Assembly (NCBI RefSeq): GCF_016888445.1
Contig: NZ_JAFEKF010000005.1
Span: forward strand, 1 to 64,000
Reading direction: 5' to 3'
DNA from: Marinomonas ostreistagni
Lineage (GTDB): Bacteria; Pseudomonadota; Gammaproteobacteria; Pseudomonadales; Marinomonadaceae
DNA: 64,000 bases
Below the pieces are notes generated by a model. The model ran no database searches, was not told where the DNA came from, and saw only the letters and a program-made list of their open reading frames with translations. The translations under genes and the position numbers were made by a program. Within the stretch, counting starts at the first letter, position 1. Each line of letters begins with the position of its first letter. Shown piece by piece: positions 18,007 through 26,032 of this stretch.

Positions 18007-18034
18007 AACGCCGCCCCTTATAAGGAGCGGCGTT
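18007..18034. terminator. Hairpin between Pat gene and the small-protein gene
   Basis: AACGCCGC and GCGGCGTT enclose an inner CCTT/AAGG stem. It lies between two convergent genes. It has no strong T-tract. Confidence 0.65.
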
Positions 18035-18059
18035 AGTGGTATCGGGATAGCAGGCTTTA

Positions 18060-18278
18060 TTACTTACGTAACTCCGCCAACACCATCTGAAAAAACGAAC
18101 GCACCTGATCCCATTTTACGGGCGTCCAATCTTCCCCTAACTCAATGCTTTCCACTTTTTCGTGCTGCTGGTCCGCCTCACGCAGGGCAAGCTCAGCACG
18201 AATGTCATGGATCTGTTGCTCAGTTTCGTTCAGGATTGCCTTAAGCTCATCCTTCGACATACGCTCTAAATTCGACAT
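18060..18278 (-). CDS. Small coiled-coil protein of unknown function
   Basis: This 72-residue protein starts MSNLERMSKDELKAILNETE and is almost wholly charged helix in its first 45 residues (heptad-like Leu/Ile spacing), followed by GEDWTPVKWDQVRSFFQMVLAELRK. AAAGGGAAA stands before the ATG at 18278, so I judge it real. The open frame continues upstream without support. It starts 20 bases after the stop of the Na/Pi cotransporter gene and is probably co-transcribed with it. I do not recognise the family. It could be a soluble accessory or regulator of the transporter, but there is no direct evidence. Confidence 0.7.
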   Translation of the reverse strand: MSNLERMSKDELKAILNETEQQIHDIRAELALREADQQHEKVESIELGEDWTPVKWDQVRSFFQMVLAELRK

Positions 18279-18298
18279 CGTATTTCCCTTTGCAATGA

Positions 18299-19453
18299 TT
18301 AAAACATCAAGCTCGCCGCAATCAGTAACAGCGGCACGACAATAAACACACCTAAGACCCAAGCTGCGGCCACTGCTTTGCGCTCAGAAGCTACCTGCGC
18401 CAACCACTCCGCACCTTTGATCGGCAGATTGCGCACCACTGGCACACTGAAAATCAGTAACACCGCAAACACGTTAAACAAACAATGTACTAACGCGATT
18501 TCCAGAGCCGACACCGCTAATGCGCCAGAAATAGCCGTCGCCGCCAACAACGCCGTCACCGTGGTGCCGATATTGGCTCCCAGCATAAAAGGGTAAATCT
18601 GCTTAAGACTAAACGTACCGGAACCTGCCAATGGCACCATCAAACTGGTGGTTGTGGAAGAAGACTGCACAAAGGTTGTCACTAAGGCACCGGATGCGAT
18701 CCCAGAGACAGGGCCACGACCAATGGCCGAGTGCATCACTTCTTTTGCCTTGCCAACCATCAAAACCTTCAGCAACTTACCAATGTAGGTAATCGCCACA
18801 AAGATAAACACCAAGCCGACGACAATCAGAGCAATGCCTGCGAACGCTCCAGGCAACATGCTCGTCACGCTATCTACTGCACCAACAAACGGTTTGGTGG
18901 CAGACTTAATGATGTTGATATCTTTGATCGAATAACTGTCGCCGCCCACCAAAAACGTCGACAACCAAAGCGCAACATGCTCCAAAAAGCCAAACATGAT
19001 TTCTAGTGGCAAAAAGATCGCAACTGCCATGAGGTTAAAAAAGTCATGCACCGTCGCCGCTGAAAACGCACGGCGAAACTCCTCTTTATCACGCACATGC
19101 CCTAGGCTTACAAGAGTGTTGGTGACCGTGGTACCGACGTTGGAGCCCATAATCATAGGTATCGCGATACTCACCGGCAAGCCACCCGCCACCATGCCAA
19201 CGATCAAAGAGGTCACAGTAGACGATGACTGAATTAATGCCGTAGCCACAATCCCGATCACTAACCCCACATAAGGATTGGACGCAAACTCAAATAACTC
19301 CTGTGCGTGACCACCTGTGGCCGCTTTAAAGCCAGAGCCAATCATGCCCACCGCACTGATCAACAGATACACTAACGCAATCACTGCCAGCCACTGAGGC
19401 CAACGACTTCCGCTTGAAACCTGGGGCGCATGCAGCGCTTCAGAGTTATTCAT
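18299..19453 (-). CDS. Na+/phosphate cotransporter family protein
   Basis: This 384-residue inner-membrane protein has the two inverted QSSS repeats typical of the NptA/PhoU-less Na/Pi family: ALIQSSSTVTSLIVGMVAGG with GSNVGTTVTNT, and TFVQSSSTTTSLMVPLAGSG with GANIGTTVTALLA. It probably takes up (or exports) phosphate with sodium. It has no C-terminal PhoU domain. It is followed by the small protein gene at 18278. Confidence 0.9.
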   Translation of the reverse strand: MNNSEALHAPQVSSGSRWPQWLAVIALVYLLISAVGMIGSGFKAATGGHAQELFEFASNPYVGLVIGIVATALIQSSSTVTSLIVGMVAGGLPVSIAIPMIMGSNVGTTVTNTLVSLGHVRDKEEFRRAFSAATVHDFFNLMAVAIFLPLEIMFGFLEHVALWLSTFLVGGDSYSIKDINIIKSATKPFVGAVDSVTSMLPGAFAGIALIVVGLVFIFVAITYIGKLLKVLMVGKAKEVMHSAIGRGPVSGIASGALVTTFVQSSSTTTSLMVPLAGSGTFSLKQIYPFMLGANIGTTVTALLAATAISGALAVSALEIALVHCLFNVFAVLLIFSVPVVRNLPIKGAEWLAQVASERKAVAAAWVLGVFIVVPLLLIAASLMF

Positions 19454-19541
19454 GGCAACACCTCCATTAGAAAAATGTCATGCTAAAGAACACAAATGAC
19501 AGAACCATGACGGCGCGCACGCTAGCAGGCGATAGGCATAA

Positions 19542-19569
19542 AAAAGGGAAGTCAACTGGCTTCCCTTTT
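19542..19569 (-). terminator. Terminator of the marR-SDR operon
   Basis: AAAAGGGAAG and CTTCCCTTTT form a perfect 10-bp stem around 8 bases, with A/T runs on both sides. It begins 20 bases past the stop of the SDR gene. Confidence 0.85.
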
Positions 19570-19589
19570 GATACGTGGTATTTAATTCT

Positions 19590-20330
19590 CTAGGGCAAGT
19601 AAGCACCACCACAGACGGGATTATAGGTTCCCGTGATATGACCGCTGTTCTCGCTGGCTAAGTAACGTACCGTATTGGCGACGTCCTCAGGCTGGGCAAT
19701 TTTCTGTGTCGGAGTGAATTGGCGAATCATTTCTTTAAACTCGTCTGGCGCGTCTTTGGTCGCATCCGTTTCAACTAATCCTGGTGCGACCACATTGGCA
19801 GTAATTCCAAATGGGCCTAACTCTTGTGCTAGGTATTTGTTGAAACTATCCAACGCACCTTTAGCGGTACCGTGTGCAATAAAGTTTGGCGCCGGCGCTT
19901 CAGATAAAGTACTAGAGATAAAAATCAGGCGGCCAAACTGTTTCGCCTTCATGCTCTTGGCGGCTAATTGTGCGGTCTGATACGCCGCGTGCATTTCATC
20001 GTTTAGCTTTTGTGAGAACTCATCCCACGTCTGCTCCATAAAAGGCTTCGGCACAAAATTCATATTGGCGTTTGAGACTAGAGCATCGACCCCACCATGC
20101 TCATCAATTTGAGCAAACATGGCGGCTAACTGAGCGTCATCACGCACATCGGCTTTAATGGTAAAGGCTTCGCCGCCCGCCGCTTCAATCTCCCGTGCCA
20201 ACTGCTCTGCTACCCCCGTACTGTTCACATAGTTAATGAAGACACGATAACCTTCTGCAGCAAGCGCTTTAGCTGATGCGGCGCCGATACCACGTGCGCC
20301 CCCAGTGATTAATGCATTACGTTTTGACAT
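19590..20330 (-). CDS. SDR-family oxidoreductase with His at the catalytic Tyr position
   Basis: This 246-residue short-chain dehydrogenase resembles FabG. The cofactor motif GGARGIGAASAKALA near residue 10 and the NYVNSTG region suggest an NADP-binding Rossmann fold. The conserved Ser is in FISSTLSEA. Twelve residues later the usual YxxxK reads HGTAK, so the catalytic Tyr is replaced by His while Lys is kept. The C-terminus GHITGTYNPVCGG is normal. It sits 11 bases after the MarR regulator gene and has a GGAGGT ribosome site. The substrate is unknown. Whether it is a working reductase needs testing because of the Tyr change. Confidence 0.88.
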   Translation of the reverse strand: MSKRNALITGGARGIGAASAKALAAEGYRVFINYVNSTGVAEQLAREIEAAGGEAFTIKADVRDDAQLAAMFAQIDEHGGVDALVSNANMNFVPKPFMEQTWDEFSQKLNDEMHAAYQTAQLAAKSMKAKQFGRLIFISSTLSEAPAPNFIAHGTAKGALDSFNKYLAQELGPFGITANVVAPGLVETDATKDAPDEFKEMIRQFTPTQKIAQPEDVANTVRYLASENSGHITGTYNPVCGGAYLP

Positions 20331-20341
20331 ACAGACCTCCT

Positions 20342-20821
20342 CTAATGATTGGATTCACTCTGGCTCTCGTCCGCTAAGGCACGCAAGTTAGTCACCACTT
20401 GAGACAAGCTTAATTTGCTCTGTTCAAGGGAAGTACTGGGCACATCGTGTTGTGCATCCTCCAGCACTTGCGTGGCAATGGCAGCGCATTGAGCCACTAC
20501 CTCTAACGACTTAGGCGTCAGACTAACCAGCTTACTGCGTCGGTCTTCAGGTGCTGCTTGGCGCTCAATCCAGCCACGACGTTCTAAGCCATCGATCGAA
20601 CGACTGACACTGGATTTTTCCAAATATAACCATTCGCTAAGTTGGCGCTGAGTAATCGGTTGATGTTGCTGCAAAAGCACAATGACTCCCCACTGCTCCG
20701 CCGTCATATCAATCCCTGCTTGCTTAAACCGCAACGTCAATAAACGGTTAAACAAGCGGCTGGCTAGACCCGTTAAATGGCCTAATGATTGTTGATGATT
20801 ATAAGGTTGCACAAAACTCAC
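20342..20821 (-). CDS. MarR-family transcriptional regulator
   Basis: This 159-residue winged-helix protein has the MarR layout: dimerisation helices at both ends, recognition region TQRQLSEWLYLEKSSVSRSIDGLERRGWIER at about 58-88 and the wing sequence AAPEDRRSKLVSLTPKS with the Asp-Arg pair. It forms an operon with the SDR gene. A perfect palindrome (20841-20854) lies in front of the gene, so it probably represses its own operon and responds to a small molecule or oxidant that the SDR helps handle (inference). Confidence 0.9.
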   Translation of the reverse strand: MSFVQPYNHQQSLGHLTGLASRLFNRLLTLRFKQAGIDMTAEQWGVIVLLQQHQPITQRQLSEWLYLEKSSVSRSIDGLERRGWIERQAAPEDRRSKLVSLTPKSLEVVAQCAAIATQVLEDAQHDVPSTSLEQSKLSLSQVVTNLRALADESQSESNH

Positions 20822-20840
20822 CTTCGCTTAGGTCGTTTAA

Positions 20841-20854
20841 GTTGTATATACAAC
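20841..20854. promoter_or_regulatory. Palindromic operator before the MarR gene
   Basis: GTTGTATATACAAC is a perfect 14-base palindrome 20 bases upstream of the marR-type start codon. Size, symmetry and position fit a MarR dimer site overlapping the promoter. A TATATT-like -10 lies beside it. Confidence 0.7.
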
Positions 20855-20963
20855 AATATACCTTGATTAAGCGCGAAGCAATAGTTAATGAAAATCGATT
20901 TCATTTAAAAAACTGATAATCGCAGCGAGAAGAGAAAAGATGAAAGCGGATAAGAGAAAGCAG

Positions 20964-21035
20964 GATAGAATGATAGAATGATAGAATGATAGAATGATAG
21001 AATGATAGAATGATAGAATGATAGAATGATAGAAT
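20964..21035. repeat. Nine tandem copies of an 8-bp repeat
   Basis: The unit GATAGAAT occurs nine times without a mismatch. It lies between the marR promoter and the hairpin that follows the BMP permease operon. Open frames reading through it on the minus strand are periodic artefacts. Pure octamer tracts tend to change copy number by slippage, and 8 is not a multiple of 3, though here no coding frame is involved. Confidence 0.95.
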
Positions 21036-21060
21036 GCCAGCACCTACACTGGGCAAGAGT

Positions 21061-21088
21061 GACTGGCAGAGCGCACGCCCTGCCAGTC
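21061..21088 (-). terminator. Hairpin at the end of the BMP transporter operon
   Basis: GACTGGCAG and CTGCCAGTC form a perfect 9-bp stem with further GC pairs inside. It lies 7 bases past the last permease stop. It lacks a T-tract. Confidence 0.6.
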
Positions 21089-21094
21089 GCATGA

Positions 21095-22063
21095 TTACGC
21101 ACGCTCTTTGACGTACGGCTTACCGATCGCTTTTGGACCCACGGCTTTGCCAATAAAGCCTGCCAACAGCAATACCGTCAGCACATACGGCAAGACCTCG
21201 ATCGCCTGCACAGGAACCTCGCCAATCACTGGTAAAGATACGCCCTGCAAACGCACCGCGACCGCATCCAAGAAGCCAAACAACAAACACGCCAACAACA
21301 CCGGCACAGGGCGCCATTTGCCAAAGATCAGCGCCGCCAAGGCCATATAGCCTTTACCTGCGCTCATATCTTTTAAGAAGCCTGCATTGTGGGCGGTGGA
21401 TAAATACGCGCCCGCGATACCACACAGCACGCCACAAAGAATCACCGCTCGATAGCGCACCCACGCTACCGAGATCCCGGCGGTATCGACCGCGTGCGGG
21501 TTTTCACCCACAGCTCGCAGACGTAGACCAAAGCGTGTCTTAAAGACCACCCAATAGGTCAATGGCACCATCAAAAAGGCCACATACACCAAAATATTAT
21601 GACCGCTTAGAAGCTCAGAATAGATCAGCCCCAACACTGGCACCTCCGCCACTTGATCAGCAAACGGTAAGGTAATCGGTGTGAAGCGCGCTGCACCAGT
21701 CAGTGCTGGGGTTTGGCCACCTTGGCTAAACCAGTCCAGACCTAAGGTAACAGTAAGGCCAGCGACAATCGTGTTGATCGCCACACCCGAGACAATATGA
21801 TCGCCTCGATGTGTAATACAGGCAAAGCCGTGTATCAACGCCAAACTAACCGATGCTGCAATGGCAAACAGCAGACCAATCCACGCCGAGCCAAACACCG
21901 CTGCCGCTGCTGCGGCCGCAAACGCACCGCCGAGCAACTTGCCCTCAAGACCAATGTCGACGATCCCCGAACGCTCGGAAAACAAGCCTGCCAAGGCGGC
22001 CAAAATCAGTGGGGTGGAAACTCGCAGGGTCGCGTCCAGAATCAATATCAATGTTTCAAACAT
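21095..22063 (-). CDS. BMP-family (nucleoside-type) ABC transporter permease 2
   Basis: This 322-residue branched-chain/ribose-type permease has about 8-9 hydrophobic segments and the motifs LAALAGLFSERSGIVDIGLEG, SGVAINTIVAGLT and FGLRLRAVGENPHAVDTAGI, which match the YufQ/NupC-type permease that pairs with BMP receptors. Two ATG codons stand in tandem; the second at 22063 has better spacing (7) from AGGAG. It is the last gene of the four-gene minus-strand operon bmpA-ATPase-permease-permease. The substrate is probably a nucleoside, by family. Confidence 0.9.
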   Translation of the reverse strand: MFETLILILDATLRVSTPLILAALAGLFSERSGIVDIGLEGKLLGGAFAAAAAAAVFGSAWIGLLFAIAASVSLALIHGFACITHRGDHIVSGVAINTIVAGLTVTLGLDWFSQGGQTPALTGAARFTPITLPFADQVAEVPVLGLIYSELLSGHNILVYVAFLMVPLTYWVVFKTRFGLRLRAVGENPHAVDTAGISVAWVRYRAVILCGVLCGIAGAYLSTAHNAGFLKDMSAGKGYMALAALIFGKWRPVPVLLACLLFGFLDAVAVRLQGVSLPVIGEVPVQAIEVLPYVLTVLLLAGFIGKAVGPKAIGKPYVKERA

Positions 22064-22072
22064 CATTGGCTC

Positions 22073-23170
22073 CTATGCCGCGGCTCGGCGTAAAAAGAAT
22101 GCTTCAATCTTGCCCTTGAACATATTTTCCAATGCTCCCGAGAACAAGATCACCAAACCCTGAATCACCACCACAATCTCTGGGGTAATAGTCGGAATCT
22201 CAAACGCCAGCTCGCCACCACCTTGGTACAAAGCACCAAACAGCATGGCTGCCAAAATGATACCGACCGGATGATTACGCCCCATCAGTGCCACGGCAAT
22301 ACCAGCAAAGCCGTAGCCCGCAGTGAAGTTCAGCAACAAGCTATGATTGACGCCCATGATTTCATTCACACCAACCAGCCCCGCTAGAGCGCCAGAAATC
22401 AACATCACCCAGATCGTCACCTTAGCGTTATCAATACCCGCGTATTGGGCCGCCGTTGGATTTGTCCCTACGGTACGAAGCTGGTACCCCCAGCGGGTAT
22501 GCCACACCAGAGCCCAATAAAAGACACAGCACAACAAGGCCAAAATAAACGCAAGATTAAGCGGTGAATCGCCCATATCAATGCCAAGCGGTGCCAGCAA
22601 ATCATGTAGATACGGTAACCAAGCACTCTCTTCGAAAGTGCGACTGATGGGCGACATCAAGCCTTCTTGCTTAAGCCAGTTCACCATCAAATACACCATC
22701 AGCGAGGAGGCAATGAAGTTAAACATGATGGTGGTAATGACGATATGACTGCCGCGACGCGCTTGCAGATACGCAGGGATATACGCCCAGGCCGCGCCAA
22801 ACAAAGCGCCACCGATAATCGCTAAGGGCGCAATCAACAACAACGGTAATGAACTGTCAAACCACAAACACACCAAGCCGACGCCCAAACCACCGATATA
22901 GGCTTGGCCTTCACCACCGATGTTAAAAAGCCCGGCTTTGAACGCTACGGACACCGCTAACCCGGTAAAAATCAGGTTGGTCGCGTAGTACAAGGTATAG
23001 CCAATGCCTTCGTCATAGCCAAACGCGCCATAGAGCAAATAGCCCGCCGCTTCGATTGGGTTTTCACCGATCGCTAAAAACACCAACGCCGACGCCAACA
23101 AGGCCAGCATAATATTAAACAGTGGGATCAAGCCCACATTCACCCAAACTGGGACTTTTGCCTGACTCAT
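22073..23170 (-). CDS. BMP-family (nucleoside-type) ABC transporter permease 1
   Basis: This 365-residue permease has motifs of the YufP/NupB kind: AFKAGLFNIGGEGQAYIGG, RRGSHIVITTIMFNFIASSLMVY and YQLRTVGTNPTAAQYAGI. The ATG at 23170 overlaps the TGA of the ATPase gene (ATGA), giving tight coupling; the longer open frame is an artefact. It forms a heterodimeric channel with the next permease. Confidence 0.9.
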   Translation of the reverse strand: MSQAKVPVWVNVGLIPLFNIMLALLASALVFLAIGENPIEAAGYLLYGAFGYDEGIGYTLYYATNLIFTGLAVSVAFKAGLFNIGGEGQAYIGGLGVGLVCLWFDSSLPLLLIAPLAIIGGALFGAAWAYIPAYLQARRGSHIVITTIMFNFIASSLMVYLMVNWLKQEGLMSPISRTFEESAWLPYLHDLLAPLGIDMGDSPLNLAFILALLCCVFYWALVWHTRWGYQLRTVGTNPTAAQYAGIDNAKVTIWVMLISGALAGLVGVNEIMGVNHSLLLNFTAGYGFAGIAVALMGRNHPVGIILAAMLFGALYQGGGELAFEIPTITPEIVVVIQGLVILFSGALENMFKGKIEAFFLRRAAA

Positions 23171-24720
23171 GCTGAGGCTCCTTGCGGTTCTTGCCATGCA
23201 TTGGCCATCATCAAACCAAGGGTGCGCTCATCGGCCTCCTCAGCACTGACATGCCCCACCACAGCCCCATCAAACATCACTAAAATTCGATCACTCAGTG
23301 CCATAATTTCATCAAGTTCCACCGACACCAGCAAAATCGCTTTGCCTGCGTCGCGTAATTTCACAATCTGTTCGTGGATATTTTCAATCGCTCCGATATC
23401 AACACCACGGGTCGGCTGACCAATCAGCAGTACTTCAGGGTTTTGCTCCACTTCTCGAGCAATCACAATCTTTTGTTGGTTACCGCCAGAGAAATTGGCC
23501 GTCTTTAAATGCGGATTCAGTGGGCGCACATCCCATGCCGCCATACGGGCTTGGCACTCTTCGACCATCGCTTGGCGCTTCATCAAGATTTTGCCGTTGT
23601 AAGTATCGGCATCGTGATAGCCTAATACCGCCGCTTCATAGGCTTCAAAGCCTGTCACCAAGCCCATCTTATGGCGATCTTCTGGCACGTGCGCCATATG
23701 TAGCGCGCGCATCTGGGCAGCCGTTTTTGGCTGCTCAGCAGTAATCCTCTGTCCGGCAAAGGCAATACTGCCAGAGCTCATCGGCGTAATGCCCGACAAC
23801 ACATTGAGTAGCTCACTTTGACCATTGCCTGATACTCCAGCGATGCCTAGAATTTCGCCCGCTTTAAGCTCTAGAGACACCTTTTTAAGACGCTCTACCC
23901 CTTGGCTGTCGCTCACACAAAGCTGCTCTGCTGACAACACGGTTTGTTTAGGCTGGGCGGCCTCTTTATCCACTTTAAGGCGAACTTTTTTACCCACCAT
24001 CAGCTCGGCTAATTCGTCTTTATCTGTCTCGGCGGTGACACGGTGTGCCACCATTTCGCCTTGGCGCATGACCGAGACATTATTGGTTGAGGCCAAGATC
24101 TCACGCAGCTTATGGGTGATCAGTAAAACGGTAACCCCTTGCTCGGTCAGCGAGCTAAGAATACGAAACAGATGATCAGCCTCTTGCGGTGTCAGCACAC
24201 CGGTCGGCTCATCCAGTATTAGGACTTTGGCGCCACGGTATAACGCTTTAAGAATTTCAACCCGCTGCTGCAAACCGACCGGTAGGTCTTCAACTTTTGC
24301 GTCGATGTCGACGTCTAAGCTGTACTCTTGCTCGAGGCGCTTAAGCTCTTTACGTGCGGCATTTAAGCCTTGCTTGAGTAGCGCACCGCCTTCGGCTCCC
24401 AAGACGATGTTTTCTAGCACAGTGAAGTTGTCCACCAACATAAAATGCTGGTGCACCATACCAATGCCGGCTTTAATCGCATCTTGGGAATTGTGAATAT
24501 CGACCGCTTGGCCATCGACTTTGATCACCCCAGCATCGGCTTCATAAAAGCCATAAATAATGCTCATCAGAGTGGATTTGCCAGCACCATTTTCACCGAT
24601 AATCCCGTGAATGGTGCCCGCAGGGACGCGCAGTGCAATGTCTTTATTGGCTTGCACCGCCCCAAATCGTTTCGAGATCCCTTCTAACTCAATCGCGTAG
24701 GACTGTGTGTCTTGATTCAT
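23167..24720 (-). CDS. BMP-family (nucleoside-type) ABC transporter ATPase, double NBD
   Basis: This 517-residue ATPase has two fused nucleotide-binding domains like RbsA. Domain 1 has Walker A GENGAGKST and Walker B VLILDEPTGVLTPQ; its signature segment reads LPVGLQQRVEI, which departs from LSGG. Domain 2 begins near residue 255, with a degenerate Walker A (GVSGNGQSELL), signature FSGGNQQKIVIAREV and Walker B VLLIGQPTRGVDIGA. This asymmetry is usual for the family. It powers the two permeases downstream. A hairpin separates it from bmpA. Confidence 0.93.
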   Translation of the reverse strand: MNQDTQSYAIELEGISKRFGAVQANKDIALRVPAGTIHGIIGENGAGKSTLMSIIYGFYEADAGVIKVDGQAVDIHNSQDAIKAGIGMVHQHFMLVDNFTVLENIVLGAEGGALLKQGLNAARKELKRLEQEYSLDVDIDAKVEDLPVGLQQRVEILKALYRGAKVLILDEPTGVLTPQEADHLFRILSSLTEQGVTVLLITHKLREILASTNNVSVMRQGEMVAHRVTAETDKDELAELMVGKKVRLKVDKEAAQPKQTVLSAEQLCVSDSQGVERLKKVSLELKAGEILGIAGVSGNGQSELLNVLSGITPMSSGSIAFAGQRITAEQPKTAAQMRALHMAHVPEDRHKMGLVTGFEAYEAAVLGYHDADTYNGKILMKRQAMVEECQARMAAWDVRPLNPHLKTANFSGGNQQKIVIAREVEQNPEVLLIGQPTRGVDIGAIENIHEQIVKLRDAGKAILLVSVELDEIMALSDRILVMFDGAVVGHVSAEEADERTLGLMMANAWQEPQGASA

Positions 24721-24754
24721 AGCTCGTTCTGCGTCTGAGGTTTACATACAAAAA

Positions 24755-24802
24755 AAGCAGCGGCCAACTGGATGCTCCTGTCAGCCACTGCTTCTAGAGT
24801 GA
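24755..24802 (-). terminator. Terminator-like hairpin between bmpA and the ATPase gene
   Basis: On the minus strand AAGCAGTGGC pairs with GCCGCTGCTT (one mismatch) around an inner CTGACAG/CCAGTTG-rich loop, followed by seven T. It starts 6 bases past the bmpA stop. It should reduce expression of ATPase and permeases relative to the binding protein. Confidence 0.75.
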
Positions 24803-24807
24803 GATAA

Positions 24808-25803
24808 TTAGTATTGGCAGCTGCTGTCTGACATGTAGTCGTGCACTGAGATCTCACCACTGATGATCTTGGCCTTGATGTCTGCCATAGAAGCTTTCAT
24901 CTCGTCGCTAATCAGCGCCTGGTTGTGTTCATCCAACGCCCAATCTACACCACCATCGGCTAAGCCCAGTACTTCAATACCTGGCTGCCAAGTGTCGTTT
25001 TGCGCTTCTTCAAATACTTTGTACGCAGCCGCATCGACGCGTTTCACCATCGAGGTCAGCATAGTACCTGGCTGCACATGGTTCTGGTTAGAATCCACGC
25101 CAATGGCAAGCTTGCCTTCGTCTTTGGCCGCTTGGTAAACACCGATACCGGTACCACCCGCAGCAGCAAACACAACGTCTGCCCCTTGTGAGAACTGGCT
25201 TTTCGCCAACTCAGAACCCTTAGTCGGGTCATTAAACGCAGCCCCCGTCGAGCCGGTCATATTTTGAATCACGGTAGCATTAGGCGTGACGTATTTCACA
25301 CCTTGCTCATAACCACAACCAAACTTACGGATCAGCGGGATATCCATACCGCCGATAAAGCCAACCGTATCCGTTTCAGAGGCCATCGCCGCCAACGCAC
25401 CGACTAAAAATGAACCTTGGTGCTCTTTAAAGACGATCGACTGCACGTTATCAAGCTCAACCACTGAGTCGATGATGGTGAAATGCACATCAGGAAAATC
25501 TTGCGCGACTTTTTGTACCGCTGAGGTCATAGTGAAACCCACCGCCACAATCGGCGAGTAACCACGCTTAGCCAAGCGACGTAGATTTTGCTCTACCTGC
25601 GCTTCGTTCTTTGGCTCCGACTCACGAATTTTAATGCCGGTGTCTTCTGTGTACTGGGTAATACCGTTGTACACGCCTTCGTTAAATGACTTATCAAACT
25701 TACCGGCTTGGTCGTATACCACGGCAGGTTTGATGTCTGCAGCGTAAGCAGAACTCATGGCCACAGTCAGCGCTGTCGCCGAGGCAAGTAAGGCACCTTT
25801 CAT
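24808..25803 (-). CDS. BMP-family ABC transporter substrate-binding protein
   Basis: This 331-residue periplasmic receptor has a signal peptide ending in SSAYA-AD and the BMP/PnrA pattern: VVYDQAGKFDKSFNEGVYNG, VGFTMTSAVQKVAQDFPDVHF, FKEHQGSFLVGALAAM, VGFIGGMDIPLIRKFGCGYEQG and GADVVFAAAGGTGIGVYQAA. In this family the ligand is usually a purine nucleoside. It has no lipobox, unlike spirochaetal BmpA lipoproteins. AAGGGGAA stands before the ATG at 25803. It is the first gene of the operon. Confidence 0.92.
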   Translation of the reverse strand: MKGALLASATALTVAMSSAYAADIKPAVVYDQAGKFDKSFNEGVYNGITQYTEDTGIKIRESEPKNEAQVEQNLRRLAKRGYSPIVAVGFTMTSAVQKVAQDFPDVHFTIIDSVVELDNVQSIVFKEHQGSFLVGALAAMASETDTVGFIGGMDIPLIRKFGCGYEQGVKYVTPNATVIQNMTGSTGAAFNDPTKGSELAKSQFSQGADVVFAAAGGTGIGVYQAAKDEGKLAIGVDSNQNHVQPGTMLTSMVKRVDAAAYKVFEEAQNDTWQPGIEVLGLADGGVDWALDEHNQALISDEMKASMADIKAKIISGEISVHDYMSDSSCQY

Positions 25804-25981
25804 TCTATTCCCCTTGATACTGATCAGGCTGCGGGCTTGACCCGGCAGCAAAAACTGGCTAATCGGTCAAAAATAAACTGATTAGTGTTTGAGCGCAATG
25901 GCGACGTGCACAATTGCCCCATAATTGACGTTTGTTACGTTTAAATAGAAATACGCTAATGGTTAAAAGTAGACGTTTGTG

Positions 25982-26015
25982 CAACATTTTGTCGGCACTA
26001 ACCGACAAAATGTTG
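25982..26015. repeat. Perfect 14-bp inverted repeat between mutM and bmpA
   Basis: The arms 25982-25995 and 26002-26015 are exact complements around a six-base loop. It lies 18 bases past the mutM stop and about 180 bases before the bmpA start. No T-tract follows on the minus strand outside the arm. It could end mutM transcription or be an operator of the bmpA operon. Two direct copies of GACGTTTGT (25927-25935 and 25972-25980) lie on the bmpA side. Confidence 0.7.
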
Positions 26016-26032
26016 ACTTAGAAAGGAGAGTG

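Noticed and set aside
20964..21035. CRISPR-like array
   Set aside because: The repeats are 8 bp and contiguous with no spacers and no cas genes.
20901..21153. Two minus-strand open frames with repeating FYHSIILS-type sequence
   Set aside because: They are translations of the 8-bp repeat tract and have no ribosome site or homology.
25920..25985. PurR-type operator ahead of bmpA
   Set aside because: GACGTTTGT copies match only half of the PurR consensus and are 45 bases apart.
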